A stretch of DNA of 64,000 nucleotides from Caenorhabditis remanei (taxonomy: Eukaryota > Nematoda > Chromadorea > Rhabditida > Rhabditidae). The translations under genes and the position numbers were made by a program. How positions within the stretch are numbered: the first letter of the stretch is position 1; each line of letters begins with the position of its first letter. Positions 1 through 11,296 of this stretch are shown here, in pieces. The notes below the pieces were generated by a model. It did no database searches, was not told the origin of the DNA, and was given only the letters and a program-made list of their open reading frames with translations. The stretch is taken from contig NC_071330.1 in the NCBI RefSeq assembly GCF_010183535.1, positions 13,559,717 to 13,623,716 of the forward strand. Direction: 5' to 3'.

Positions 1-1430
1 ATGCTCTTCAGCTCCAATAGCGGCAGTGAGCATTCGTCATATTGATGCTGATCGGCTTTGAGGTCCTTTAAGATGTTTGATCATTCTCCTCATTCATTTC
101 GGAGCAGTACGCGGAAGGATCCATTGCTCCTTGATGACGTTCCGAACATCGGATCGTCGGTACTCTCCTGGAAAGAATGGTTTGGTTTCATACTTGCAAA
201 CTGGGCCGAAACGGGCCGCCGCGTAAACTCGCGTCAAAATGAATATTATGAGCTGAAAAATATACCAAAATGTAGATCTCGACGAGTTCTATATCCATGA
301 CCTACTACGGGCCGAATGGCTATTTGTTAATGTGCCGCGGGCCGGACTAGAATAGATGTTTGACCATTTTGGCGCTTTTTGGCACTTTTTCCCTGCCCGC
401 GGCACATTAACGGATAGCCAACCGGCCCGTAGTAGGTCACGGACATAGCCCTCGCTGAGATCTACATTCTGGTATATTTTTCAGCTCATAATATTCATTT
501 TGAAGCGAGTTACGGCCCGGTTGACAAGTATGATTGGTTTTAATTCGAAAATTAATATGCTTCTTACCTTCTGGATTTCCAAGAATGGTGCCATCGCTTC
601 ATCTGGATCTGATGTTCCTTTCGGCACTGTGGTGTACATAAGTCTCCAAGTTTATTCCTCTGGATATTTCGATAAAGAGTACTTGGAGTATTGTGAGTCG
701 GTTATCTTCTGAAAATGAATATTTTAGAATAACTTTTTGAAAAAGAAAAAATTGTCTCTCATACCCATCGAACTTGTGTAAGTTTCCAAGAACATCAAGC
801 GGAGTCCATTAGCTTTTGGAGGAAGTGGATCCGAGTAGACATCCAACTTGAAATACAAATCTTCTTGTGGTGATCGGTGCGTGTGCCCAGCTTGAGATCC
901 ATCTTACAGATTTCCATGAGCGAAACATCTTCTTCTTCTTTTGAAAATCGACTACCTTTCATTGTCTTTCATTTTGAGAAGTCCATTTGCTTGTGGTGAT
1001 CGGTGCATGTTCCCAGTTTTAGATCCATCTTACAGACATCCATAAGTGAATCGATGATCTGGCGGTGTCCTTCAATCTGGTATGTGTGCTGAAATCTTCT
1101 TTGTCATTGGTATCCTGGTAGTACTTGCGTGTCGTCAACCTGTAGATCGGGTATCCGGATATCGGCATCTGTGGATATCGTCGAAGAGCTTCAAAATCCT
1201 TTTTCACTTCTTCCTGGCAACTTGTCCCTCCAAACGGATTCCGATACGGCCGCAAACAATCTGAAAAATGAAAACTGTGTCAATTTTTCAGCATTTTTCC
1301 AACAAACCTGAATACCGCTGTTTCTGATCTTGCGGCGGTGTTGTTATCCATCCTTTGAAGAACACTTTCTAAATTCCGACAAAAAATACATTTCAGGGTC
1401 TTAAAATTGATGAAAACTACCTTGAAACAT
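1..1430 (-). pseudogene. Unrecognised decayed gene, left-arm copy, cut by the window edge
   Basis: This is the reverse-complement counterpart of the copy at 9836-11296. It begins at ATG TTT CAA on the minus strand (1430-1428) and runs off the left edge. Exon-like blocks with splice signals are visible but no single frame joins them. It has a small deletion relative to the right copy near its 3' end, where the run encoding GVDTM is missing. I do not recognise the family. Confidence 0.6.
190..533. repeat. Palindromic insertion inside an intron-like gap of the decayed gene
   Basis: The two halves, starting catacttgcaaactgggcc and ending ggttgacaagtatg, fold back through long arms that include gacctactacgggcc. 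The mirrored copy in the right arm is at about 10736-11082. It lies between the gtaag donor and the ccag acceptor of the surrounding decayed gene, so it is probably an intronic foldback insertion. Confidence 0.8.
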
Positions 1431-1803
1431 AACAATAAAATAAATAAATACTAGAACTCCAGAAAAATCATAAAAATTAGGGTAGAACTGCAAACCGGAC
1501 GCCGCTCACATAAAATACATAGAAATGATGATGTTTCTATTTCATCCCCCGATGTTCACCATGCCACATGGAATATCACAATAGAGCGCATTTGCATTTT
1601 ATGACACATCATTTTATTATTCCATAGGAACACAGGGAGACTGTTTTTTGATGTGTCATTTTTAATTGTTTGCGGAGAAGGAAAAGTGTTGTTCGGTGAT
1701 TTGGACGAAAAGTTGTTGGTGTCTTACCACGAAAACTACAGTAACCCAAACAGTTTAAAGGCGCATACCGTGCAATGATGTCATGAGTATACATTTCGAA
1801 AAG
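1431..1803 (-). promoter_or_regulatory. Leader module C, left-arm copy
   Basis: Sequence upstream of the decayed gene on the minus strand. It contains gcaaatgcgctctattgtga, a run ending in tttattttattgttATG and half of the ccacgaaaactacagtaac hairpin. The same module occurs at about 9460-9897 (plus) and 19320-19790 (minus), where it precedes a different gene body. Promoter function is inferred from position only. Confidence 0.5.
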
Positions 1804-2222
1804 CTCTCAACTCACTGAACCCAAACATACGAGTTTCAGAACGTTCCTATCGGATTTGCGACAATTGAAATTTTCTTGAATTTCAGACTCCGCCCCCGAA
1901 ACATGCGACATATCAGACTCACGTATTGTTTGTAGAGGTTCCTCTAGCGGAGACATCTGGATAGACATAAGTACAGTAAGACCCGGAAAACTGACACTTT
2001 TAAGATTTCCCTTGACTCCGCCCACTTGGGTTACTGTAGTATTCGTCGCTATGCCATGAAGCTCACATGGAATCACAGTAGAGCGCATTTGCATTCTGAT
2101 GAGGGATTCTAACTCTCAATGTCTGCGTCTCTAGACGCACTTTCTTCCCCACTACATTTGTTATTTTCTCACCATTTGATCTACACCCGCGGCCGCCAAC
2201 TCTCTTTTCCCTCCCGGACCAG

Positions 2223-2229
2223 TATAAAA
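2223..2229 (+). promoter_or_regulatory. TATA box of the coiled-coil gene, left copy
   Basis: The sequence cagtataaaaggccgagcg lies about 500 bp upstream of the 2727 start codon. It is mirrored at about 9037-9043. In the third copy the matching position (about 12400) reads ttatatataag. GGGCGGAG and CTCCGCCC boxes flank it at 2325 and 2459, forming an imperfect stem. Confidence 0.45.
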
Positions 2230-2688
2230 GGCCGAGCGGAAGTTCATTCCGGGCAGATATTCTTGATCCCACCTTCTTTCATTTTCCTTTCTTTTTACTT
2301 ACTTTTGTTTCCCCTTTCTAGAAAATGGGCGGAGCTACAATTGCAATATCGCCGCACGGTTTTTTAGATGCCAAAAATGTGCTGATTTCTAAAAGTGTAG
2401 GCGACACTGTATATTTGTGTAGAAACTATGCTGAAATTCGTCGATTCCAATTGAAACTCCGCCCATTTTCCCTGAATTTATTTACGCGGGAGGTTCAAGG
2501 TGTCACAATGCAACTGCGCTCTACGGAGACATGGTTTACCCGCCAAACGCAGTGTGTCCACCATCTGTCCATTTATCATTGTGTGATGGTCACTTCTATT
2601 GCTTCTCTTGTCTCTTCTCTCCTTTCCTATTCACTCCCTTCTAGCTATTGATTTTTCCACAAAAATTTAATTTTCCAGAAACTACCGT

Positions 2689-2715
2689 ACTACTACTACT
2701 ACTACTACTACTACC
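2689..2715 (+). repeat. (TAC)n microsatellite in the 5' leader
   Basis: About nine TAC units lie just downstream of a ttttccag acceptor and 12 bp before the coiled-coil start codon. The right-arm copy (about 8551-8577) is equally long; the third copy (about 11957-11972) is shorter. Confidence 0.9.
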
Positions 2716-2726
2716 TGTCCGTACCA

Positions 2727-3056
2727 ATGTCTTCTTCTTCGTTCACCGCCGCGTCTTCACAAGAATTCGAAATGGACAAATCCAAGAATCTCAAAGAGAA
2801 ATTGGAGAGAACGAAGCTGGAAAACGTGACACTTCAACGAGAAATGGATATGCTGGAATTTGTGAAAAATGAGATTCTCAATGATTTTATGAAATCTGAG
2901 GAGAAGGGGAAGACCATCGACTCGAAGATATCTGAATTGGAAGCAACGAATAGGGGTGCTGAGCAATTGATCAAGGTGAATGGGGATGAGTTGAGGAGAC
3001 TTCGTGCAGCACTCGAGAAGAAGACCAAGATTAACATTGAGAACGCGTTTGAATGA
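2727..3056 (+). CDS. Small coiled-coil protein, copy 1 (109 aa)
   Basis: Single-exon open frame encoding a short Ser/Thr-rich head (MSSSSFTAASSQ) and then a charged, heptad-like helix from about residue 15 to 105 (for example LKEKLERTKLENVTLQREM). No enzyme motif, signal peptide or membrane segment is visible. The start is supported by the acceptor ttttccag 45 bp upstream, which would suit trans-splicing, and an AATAAA lies at 3077-3082, 21 bp after the stop. An identical protein is encoded at 8210-8539 and a 107-aa version at 11622-11945. Conservation of the frame across three copies suggests coding function. The family is not recognised; it could also be one exon of a longer gene. Confidence 0.6.
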   Translation: MSSSSFTAASSQEFEMDKSKNLKEKLERTKLENVTLQREMDMLEFVKNEILNDFMKSEEKGKTIDSKISELEATNRGAEQLIKVNGDELRRLRAALEKKTKINIENAFE

Positions 3057-3934
3057 TTATTTATCATTTTTCAATCAATAAATCCATTTCTCTCATTTCT
3101 TTGTTTCTAAATTTTCAGGCGCATTTTTCCATTTTTCAGACTCCACCCCCAAAAAACAGAAGTATAGGGAAAACAGGTCAGAATCCGTTCAAAAATACTA
3201 AAAAATCGAAGTTTTGGGTGATTTTCAGACATTTTTGAGACTGGAAATATCAGAAAATCGGTCAAAAAACTAAGAAAATGCAGAGAATTTTTCCAGAATT
3301 TTTCGGTTAAAAACTAGTGGGACTTTCAAGTTGTTGAATTCAGAAGTGAGACTGAGCTGAAATTTTCAGAAAGTCAGTGAAAATGGTCCAAAATTGACCT
3401 AAAATCTTCGAAAACTGTAGTTTTTTTCAGAATTTCAAACAGTTCAGAGATGGAATTTTGATGGTTTTTAAGGGAAAATCGTCTAAAAATCTTGAAAATT
3501 CAATCAAAAATGCTCAAAAATCCAATTTTCCGTTCAAAAATCTATGCAAAAATCGTCCAATGGTGAGAGAAGTGCGGGTGGAGACGCAGACATTAAAAGA
3601 ACCGCGAAATCCCCATCAGAATGCAAATGCGCTCTACTGTGATTCCATGTGAGCTTCATCGCATAGCGACGAAAACTACAGTAACCCAGGTGGGCGGAGT
3701 CAAAGGAAATCTCAAAAATGTCAGTTTTTCAGGTCTTACTGTACTTCTGTCTGTCCAGATGTCTGATTTTGAGAAAACGGGCTTCTGAGAGATTCATTTT
3801 TCATACATTCTTGAGGCGCATTCCAATTTTGCAGTTTGCTGCTAAAATGTTCTACATTTTTTTGTAAATCCGGCCAAAAATGAGAGGTACACCATAAGCT
3901 CCTCACACAGATGAGGTTCTAGGGAATAAAGGTT

Positions 3935-4130
3935 CGTGGAAAATGGGCGGAGTCTGTTTTGCAACATCGCCGCGCAGTTTTTTCGGGGCGTTAGTTAGCA
4001 TGAAATGCGTTTTTTGCCGACATCTTAGAGGCTGAAATAAATATACCAAAATTCCTCTGCCTGTAAAAATTTAATTTGGGAAGAAACTGCGCGGCGACTT
4101 TGCAAAACAGACTCCGCCCATTTTCCACTG
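3935..4130. repeat. GGGCGGAGT foldback repeat
   Basis: The left half (ggaaaatgggcggagtctg, then a block with cgccgcgcagtttttt) is repeated in reverse complement at the right end. The loop is about 70 bp. The same motif pair, more diverged, sits in the coiled-coil gene leader. Confidence 0.85.
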
Positions 4131-4174
4131 AATCAGCGGGTCCTCAAGGTGTCACAAGTCGAATGCAACTGCGC

Positions 4175-4440
4175 TCTATTGAGCACTGTTTACCCGCTTG
4201 CGTCTCCGCGTCCACCATCTGTCCATCGCTTGATGAGATTCGAGGGAGAATACGAATAGAGTCATATTCCCCCTGAGATAGCCTTCTGGTTGGTTGTCGA
4301 CAAATATGCATTCTGATTTTTATTGAATTCTTGTTTTATTTCTTTATTGTTTTTTATTATTCTGGTCATTTCCGATGCTGTTAATAAATAAACAGGTGAG
4401 AGTTATACAGTGGAAACTGTGAATTATCGATTAACTGCGT
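4175..4440 (+). promoter_or_regulatory. Leader module D, copy 1
   Basis: Contains ccaccatctgtccatcgctt, tgagatagccttctggttgg, tttttattgaattcttg and a gtgagagttatacagtgg donor region. Related copies precede the gene bodies at 13548 and 21391 (plus), and reverse-oriented copies lie upstream of 20717, 25790 and 31433 on the minus strand. Promoter or leader role is inferred from this repeated placement. Confidence 0.5.
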
Positions 4441-5189
4441 TTCGTTAATAATCAATTACATCAAAATAAAAAATGAAAAAATGTTGCACGCCAGAAACAT
4501 CCAAGAAATCGCGGTGACTGTCTTACTAATTAGTTAGTTCAACCAAATGCAAAGGTCTAGAAGATTAGAGAAATGAAGTTAAATGCACTAAAAACCTTTT
4601 TTCAGTGCCCCGAGTGACAATTATCTTGACCACATCTTGGATAGCGACGAAGAGGAGAAGAATGAGCCATACCTGTATGTTTTTTTCTTGGGATTAGAAA
4701 TATTTAATGATTTTCAAACAAGAAAATGAATAAGTTAAAGCATAGAAAACCAAATCACTTTCAGCCCCCACCATCTCAAGACTTATCGTCTGCTTCCGAG
4801 ACTCGTGCCGCGCCTGATGTCAATTGTCTTACTTCTGCATTGGAAACAGTCAACCATCAGAAGCTTCGCCAGAACTGAAACCAGTTGATGAATTAACTAT
4901 GGAGCAAGAAATAACGCGTCTCAGTGATTCGGTAAGTATAGAGTTTTTGGGATTATTTACTTTTGGTTACGTCTATCAGCTTCCGATGAAAATGATGAAC
5001 GTTCAAGCTCATAGTGATCAAATACTTTAACATCTTGAGAAAATATAATTATTTAATGAAAATTAGCTCAAAACCCCTAAAACATATTAAAACTTGTTAA
5101 TCTGGCGTGCCTGTGACGCTTCCTCCTCTCCCTTTCCTTCTCGTTGCCCCTTCTTTTTTCTACCCCCTCTACGACCTGTTTTCTCGTCC

Positions 5190-5261
5190 TCCCATGTGGT
5201 CTAGTGGTTAGGATTCGTGGTTTTCACCCACGCGGCCCGGGTTCGATTCCCGGCATGGGAA
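5190..5261 (+). tRNA. tRNA-Glu (anticodon TTC)
   Basis: A 72-nt cloverleaf can be drawn. The acceptor stem TCCCATG pairs with CATGGGA; the D-arm is TGGTCTAGTGGTTAGGA; the anticodon loop holds TTC between CGTGG and CCACG; the T-arm is CCCGGGTTCGATTCCCGG. A run of ten T residues directly downstream is a Pol III terminator. It lies in the spacer of the large palindrome, inside the intron of the broken gene, and looks functional. Confidence 0.95.
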
Positions 5262-5354
5262 GTTTTTTTTTTCTTTATTGTATTGAAGTATTATGAGCTT
5301 CTAGGTGACTTTTAGAGTAGGGAAATTATCCAGTAGCATTGCACAATTAGTTAG

Positions 5355-6175
5355 TGTTATGTCTTCTGGTGGCGGGAGAAGGGACTTATAAAACCATTTA
5401 TTACATGGTGAGAATCAACAACTAAGAGTTCTCTTCATCTTATATAGGCAGATCTTCTTGCCACGTGTGACCTCAGGGTTAGACGTTCACTAGGCTAGGC
5501 CATTGCTAGTTCACGCCACAACACCTCCCTTTCTTTAATGAAAGTCCATTTGTCTACTGTCTTGAATACTTCGATTCTTCCACGACAGCCGCTGCCTAGA
5601 CTCCACAGCTTTTCTTCATCGGGACCCATGTCCTCATCATTGCTTCGATCCTCTGATCTTCGGCCAACGATCTTCAGCACGATGGCATTTCCTTATGCAT
5701 CTGACAGCTTCCACACGAAATCTACCATTCGAAATCGTTGAACGAGTACCTCGATCCATCTTCACTCGGCGCTGCTGCTGGTTCTTCTACTTCTACTTCT
5801 ACTGCTACTACGGTTTCTTCCTTCTGGGCGATCCGATGATCCCGAGCTCTTCGCTCTCCTACCCTTCTTACCGCTTCTCTTTTTTAACGATGTTGTCCAT
5901 CGGGATCTCTTTGCCTCTTCCTTCTCCAAGGCGCACCAGCCAACGGTCCCGTCCGACATGCCAAGCCCCCGGGCGTCGGTTCGTTGTTCAGATCCTGATC
6001 GCCAATTGTTATATCGCTAGGTGACGGGAGAAGGGACTTATAAAACCATTTATTACATGGTGAGAATCAACAACTAAGAGTTCTCTTCATCTTATATAGG
6101 CAGATCTTCTTGCCACGTGTGACCTCAGGGTTAGACGTTCACTAGGCTAGGCCATTGCTAGTTCACGCCACAACA
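5355..6175 (-). mobile_element. Non-autonomous LTR retrotransposon (TRIM-like) with 5-bp TSD
   Basis: Two 169-bp direct repeats (5355-5523 and 6007-6175) begin TGTT and end AACA and are nearly identical, differing mostly in the first 20 bp. GTTAG flanks both sides (5350-5354 and 6176-6180) as a target-site duplication. On the minus strand the LTR contains tatataag and AATAAA. TGGCGATCAGGATC follows the 5' LTR after two bases as a primer-binding site, and AAAGAAAGGGAGG precedes the 3' LTR as a polypurine tract. The 483-bp interior carries no protease, reverse transcriptase or integrase. Two short frames, an RS-rich one (5762-5959) and one at 5495-5680, may be the ends of a deleted polyprotein. 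The 5' module must have been mobilised in trans (inference). Confidence 0.9.
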
Positions 6176-6371
6176 GTTAGCTAACTATAAGAAAAGTTTA
6201 AAACACTTGAAATATCTGAAAAAAATTTTTTGAGGAAGGCGTCCGGCTGGAAATCCGCTCTTCAATGATGACGAGATTCTCCTAATCGACCATTGGAACT
6301 TTTTTGATAAAGAATTGGATGGCCCCCCTCGAAACGAAGATAAATCGATGGAAGAACATGTATTGATTTGA

Positions 6372-7397
6372 TGGATTTATTACTTATTAATTATTACTGA
6401 TTATTATTGATTCACCTGATAACGATATTTAATAAAAATAAAAAATATTCTAAATCAATGAAAATATCGTTCGGTCCTCTTTCCAGATTCCCTGTGCTTT
6501 CGGTTACTGTAGTTATCGTCGTGAGACCCTCACTCATTCTTTTCTGAAAGTCCCACTCACTGAAATCTAAAAAAACGACAATTTTTGCTCAGATTTTTGA
6601 ACGGAAATCGGATTTTTTTTGGTGAAATTGCGATTTTTGAGCATTTTTGACTTAATTTTCGAGATTTTCAGACGATTTTTAGACGATTTTCCCTTAAAAA
6701 TCATCAAAATTCTATCTCTAAACTGTCTGAAATTCTGAAAAACGACAATTTTCGAAGATTTTCGTTCATTTTTGAACCGTTTTCACTAACTTTCTACAAA
6801 TTTAAGCTCAGTATCACTTCTGAAATCAAAAATTTTGAAATTCCCACTAATCTTTGAACCGAAAAACTCTGGAAAAACGCTCAAAAATATCCTTTTTCAT
6901 TGTTTTTTGTTTCAAAAATATCTCCATTTTCTCTAATTTGGACAAGTTTTGGAGATTCTTGAAAATTGTTGATTGAATTTTCAACATTTTCAAACGTTTT
7001 TTGTTTTAAAAATCTCAAAACCCCCCACTAATTTTCACTAATTTTTGAATCGAAAAACTTTGGAAAAATAGTGAAAAATCTGCATTTTCGGATATTTCCA
7101 GCTCTTTTGTCTCAATAACCTCAAAATTCCATCGTTTTTAGCAGAAATTTAGAAAATTTCAGTAATTTTTGAACCGACAAATTCTGAAAAATGCTCAAAA
7201 TCTGCATTTTTTGACCGATTTTCTGATATTTCCAGTCTCAAAAATGTCTGAATATCACCCAAAACTTCGATTTTTTAGTATTTTTGAACGGATTCTGACC
7301 TGTTTTCCCTATACTTCTGTTTTTTGGGGGTGGAGTCTGAAAAATGGAAAAATGCGCCTGAAAATTTAGAAACAAAGAAATGAGAGAAATTACAAAA
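6372..7397. other. Spacer DNA, no gene seen
   Basis: AT-rich non-coding sequence. The stretch 7195-7391 is a near-identical direct copy of 7989-8181 in the right arm, so the inner edge of the arm has been partly duplicated in tandem. Confidence 0.75.
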
Positions 7398-8209
7398 TTT
7401 ACAAAAAAATGTAGAACATTTTAGCAGCAAACTGCAAAATTGGAATGCGCCTCAAGAATGTATGAAAAATGAATCTCTCAGAAGCCCGTTTTCTCAAAAT
7501 CAGACATCTGGACAGACAGAAGTACAGTAAGACCTGAAAAACTGACATTTTTGAGATTTCCTTTGACTCCGCCCACCTGGGTTACTGTAGTTTTCGTCGC
7601 TATGCGATGAAGCTCACATGGAATCACAGTAGAGCGCATTTGCATTCTGATGGGGATTTCGCGGTTCTTTTAATGTCTGCGTCTCCACCCGCACTTCTCT
7701 CACCATTGGACGATTTTTGCATAGATTTTTGAACGGAAAATTGGATTTTTGAGCATTTTTGATTGAATTTTCAAGATTTTTAGACGATTTTCCCTTAAAA
7801 ACCATCAAAATTCCATCTCTGAACTGTTTGAAATTCTGAAAAAAACTACAGTTTTCGAAGATTTTAGGTCAATTTTGGACCATTTTCACTGACTTTCTGA
7901 AAATTTCAGCTCAGTCTCACTTCTGAATTCAACAACTTGAAAGTCCCACTAGTTTTTAACCGAAAAATTCTGGAAAAATTCTCTGCATTTTCTTAGTTTT
8001 TTGACCGATTTTCTGATATTTCCAGTCTCAAAAATGTCTGAAAATCACCCAAAACTTCGATTTTTTAGTATTTTTGAACGGATTCTGACCTGTTTTCCCT
8101 ATACTTCTGTTTTTTGGGGGTGGAGTCTGAAAAATGGAAAAATGCGCCTGAAAATTTAGAAACAAAGAAATGAGAGAAATGGATTTATTGATTGAAAAAT
8201 GATAAATAA

Positions 8210-8539
8210 TCATTCAAACGCGTTCTCAATGTTAATCTTGGTCTTCTTCTCGAGTGCTGCACGAAGTCTCCTCAACTCATCTCCATTCACCTTGATCAAT
8301 TGCTCAGCACCCCTATTCGTTGCTTCCAATTCAGATATCTTCGAGTCGATGGTCTTCCCCTTCTCCTCAGATTTCATAAAATCATTGAGAATCTCATTTT
8401 TCACAAATTCCAGCATATCCATTTCTCGTTGAAGTGTCACGTTTTCCAGCTTCGTTCTCTCCAATTTCTCTTTGAGATTCTTGGATTTGTCCATTTCGAA
8501 TTCTTGTGAAGACGCGGCGGTGAACGAAGAAGAAGACAT
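8210..8539 (-). CDS. Small coiled-coil protein, copy 2 (109 aa)
   Basis: Mirror copy of the gene at 2727-3056, with an identical predicted protein, the same (TAC)n leader and the same polyadenylation signal. Identity at the protein level implies either very recent duplication or ongoing conversion between palindrome arms. The same caution about family and function applies. Confidence 0.6.
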   Translation of the reverse strand: MSSSSFTAASSQEFEMDKSKNLKEKLERTKLENVTLQREMDMLEFVKNEILNDFMKSEEKGKTIDSKISELEATNRGAEQLIKVNGDELRRLRAALEKKTKINIENAFE

Positions 8540-9459
8540 TGGTACGGACAGGTAGTAGTAGTAGTAGTAGTAGTAGTACGGTAGTTTCTGGAAAATTAAA
8601 TTTTTGTGGAAAAATCAATAGCTAGAAGGGAGTGAATAGGAAAGGAGAGAAGAGACAAGAGAAGCAATAGAAGTGACCATCACACAATGATAAATGGACA
8701 GATGGTGGACACACTGCGTTTGGCGGGTAAACCATGTCTCCGTAGAGCGCAGTTGCATTGTGACACCTTGAACCTCCCGCGTAAATAAATTCAGGGAAAA
8801 TGGGCGGAGTTTCAATTGGAATCGACGAATTTCAGCATAGTTTCTACACAAATATACAGTGTCGCCTACACTTTTAGAAATCAGCACATTTTTGGCATCT
8901 AAAAAACCGTGCGGCGATATTGCAATTGTAGCTCCGCCCATTTTCTAGAAAGGGGAAACAAAAGTAAGTAAAAAGAAAGGAAAATGAAAGAAGGTGGGAT
9001 CAAGAATATCTGCCCGGAATGAACTTCCGCTCGGCCTTTTATACTGGTCCGGGAGGGAAAAGAGAGTTGGCGGCCGCGGGTGTAGATCAAATGGTGAGAA
9101 AATAACAAATGTAGTGGGGAAGAAAGTGCGTCTAGAGACGCAGACATTGAGAGTTAGAATCCCTCATCAGAATGCAAATGCGCTCTACTGTGATTCCATG
9201 TGAGCTTCATGGCATAGCGACGAATACTACAGTAACCCAAGTGGGCGGAGTCAAGGGAAATCTTAAAAGTGTCAGTTTTCCGCGTCTTACTGTACTTATG
9301 TCTATCCAGATGTCTCCGCTAGAGGAACCTCTACAAACAATACGTGAGTCTGATATGTCGCATGTTTCGGGGGCGGAGTCTGAAATTCAAGAAAATTTCA
9401 ATTGTCGCAAATCCGATAGGAACGTTCTGAAACTCGTATGTTTGGGTTCAGTGAGTTGA

Positions 9460-9897
9460 GAGCTTTTCGAAATGTATACTCATGACATCATTGCACGGTA
9501 TGCGCCTTTAAACTGTTTGGGTTACTGTAGTTTTCGTGGTAAGACACCAACAACTTTTCGTCCAAATCACCGAACAACACTTTTCCTTCTCCGCAAACAA
9601 TTAAAAATGACACATCAAAAAACAGTCTCCCTGTGTTCCTCTGGAATAATAAAATGATGTGTCATAAAATGCAAATGCGCTCTATTGTGATTCCATGTGG
9701 CATGGAGAACATCGGGGGATGAAATAGAAACATCATCATTTCTATGTATTTTATGTGAGCGGCGTCCGGTTTTGGCTGTTCTACCCTAATTTTTATGATT
9801 TATCTGGAATTCTAGTATTTATTTATTTTATTGTTATGTTTCAAGGTAGTTTTCATCAATTTTAAGACCCTGAAATGTATTTTTCTTTGGAATTTAG
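9460..9897 (+). promoter_or_regulatory. Leader module C, right-arm copy
   Basis: Runs through gcaaatgcgctctattgtga and ends with a 10-bp first exon (ATG TTT CAA G, 9836-9845), a 52-bp intron and the acceptor aatttag at 9897. The copy at 19320-19790 matches closely up to the same acceptor, and then the sequences become unrelated. Confidence 0.6.
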
Positions 9898-11296
9898 AAA
9901 GTGTTCTTCAAAGGATGGATAACAACACCGCCGCAAGATCAGAAACAGCGATTCAGGTTTGTTGGAAAAATGCTGAAAAATTGACACAGTTTTCATTTTT
10001 CAGATTGTTTGCGGCCGTATCGGAATCCGTTTGGAGGGACAAGTTGCCAGGAAGAAGTGAAAAAGGATTTTGAAGCTCTTCGACGATATCCACAGATGCC
10101 GATATCCGGATACCCGATCTACAGGTTGACGACACGCAAGTACTACCAGGATACCAATGACAAAGAAGATTTCAGCACACATACCAGATTGAAGGACACC
10201 GCCAGATCATCGATTCACTTATGGATGTCTGTAAGATGGATCTAAAACTGGGAACATGCACCGATCACCACAAGCAAATGGACTTCTCAAAATGAAAGAC
10301 AATGGAAGGTCGTCGATTTTCAAAAGAAGAAGAAGATGTTTCACTCATGGAAATCTGTAAGATGGATCTCAAGCTGGGCACACGCACCGATCATCACAAG
10401 AAGATTTGTATTTCAAGTTGGATGTCTACTCGGATCCACTTCCTCCAAAAGCTAATGACACTCCACTTGATGTTCTTGGAAACTTACACAAGTTCGATGG
10501 GTATGAGAGACAATTTTTTCTTTTTCAAAAAGTTATTCTAAAATATTCATTTTCAGAAGATAACCGGTGACTCACAATACTCCATGTACTCTCTATCGAA
10601 ATATCCAGAGGAATAAACTTGGAGACTTATGTACACCACAGTGCCCAAAGGAACATCAGATCCAGATGAAGCGGTGCCACCATTCTTGGAAATCCAGAAG
10701 GTAAGAAGCATATCAATTTTCGAATTAAAACCAATCATACTTGCAAACCGGGCCGTAACTCGCTAAAAACTCAATCTTATAGGCTGAAAAATATACCAAA
10801 ATGTAGATCTCAACGAGTTCTATCTTCGTGACCTACTACGGGCCGGATGGCTATTCGTTAATGTGCCGCGGGCAGGGAAAAAGTGCCAAAAAGCGCCAAA
10901 ATGGTCAAACATCTATTCTAGTCCGGCCCGCGGCACATTAACGAATAGCCATCCGGCCCGTAGTAGGTCACGAAGATAGAACTCGTTGAGATCTACATTT
11001 TGGTATATTTTTCAGCTCATAATATTCATTTTGACGCGAGTTTACGCGGCGGCCCGTTTCGGCCCAGTTTGCAAGTATGAAACCAAACCATTCTTTCCAG
11101 GAGATTACCGACGATCCCATGTTCGGAACGTCATCAACTGCTCCGAAATGAATGAGGAGAATGGTCAAACATCTTGAAGGACCTCAAAGCCGATCAGCAT
11201 CAATATGACGGAGTCGATACCATGCTCACTGCCGCTATTGGAGCTGAAGAGCATTATACACTGGAGAACAACAATGGAAGAAAATATGTAATTTAA
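9836..11296 (+). pseudogene. Unrecognised decayed gene, right-arm copy
   Basis: Exon 1 (9836-9845), exon 2 (9898-9956) and exon 3 (from 10004) join in one frame to give about 40 residues, including MDNNTAARSETAIQ, before TGA at 10058-10060. Further protein-like blocks follow in other frames: one containing HRQIIDSLMDVCKMDLKLG, one containing YFKLDVYSDPLPPKAND, one containing YTTVPKGTSDPDEAVPPF and a last one ending NNNGRKYVI before TAA at 11294-11296. A segment with MDLKLGT.TDHHK is present twice in tandem (about 10218 and 10348). In-frame stops and frame changes indicate decay, although unannotated introns could rescue part of it. The intron at 10700-11100 carries a foldback insertion. Function unknown. 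Confidence 0.55.

Larger units (their letters stand above)
1..3868. repeat. Left arm of an 11-kb inverted repeat
   Basis: Each base x pairs with about 11266-x in the right arm (11264 in the outer part because of indels). Position 1 already matches about 11254, so the arm probably continues beyond the window. The inner part, from about 1.6 kb inward, is nearly identical between arms; long reading frames match at almost every residue. The outer 1.3 kb is clearly more diverged, with several substitutions per 60 codons. The inner end is at the sequence gctaaaatgttctacatt, after which the two sides differ. Confidence 0.95.
4616..6371 (+). pseudogene. Broken multi-exon gene in the palindrome spacer
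   Basis: Three exon-like blocks follow leader module D. Block 4616-4674 encodes an acidic stretch ending DEEEKNEPYL. Block 4765-4931 is protein-like but needs a frame change in its middle to read through to ELTMEQEITRLSDS. Block 6235-6371 encodes a segment with NPLFNDDEILLIDHW and ends in TGA. Donor and acceptor signals bound the first two blocks; the last acceptor, tttttgag, is weak. The intron between blocks two and three has been split by a tRNA gene and an LTR element. The shared leader links it to the ELM2-like gene at 13548, but the coding parts are not clearly homologous. Function unknown. Confidence 0.5.
7398..11266. repeat. Right arm of the 11-kb inverted repeat
   Basis: Reverse complement of 1-3868. 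Beyond 11266 sequence resembling the inner part of the arm starts again at about 11395 as an older third copy, so the locus has been duplicated more than once. Confidence 0.95.

Noticed and set aside
5762..5959. RS-rich 65-codon frame as a host gene
   Set aside because: It is within the LTR element interior and is more likely a gag remnant.
1..11266. Pure assembly artefact explanation of the palindrome
   Set aside because: Not excluded, but uneven divergence between the arms and distinct indels argue for real, independently changing copies.
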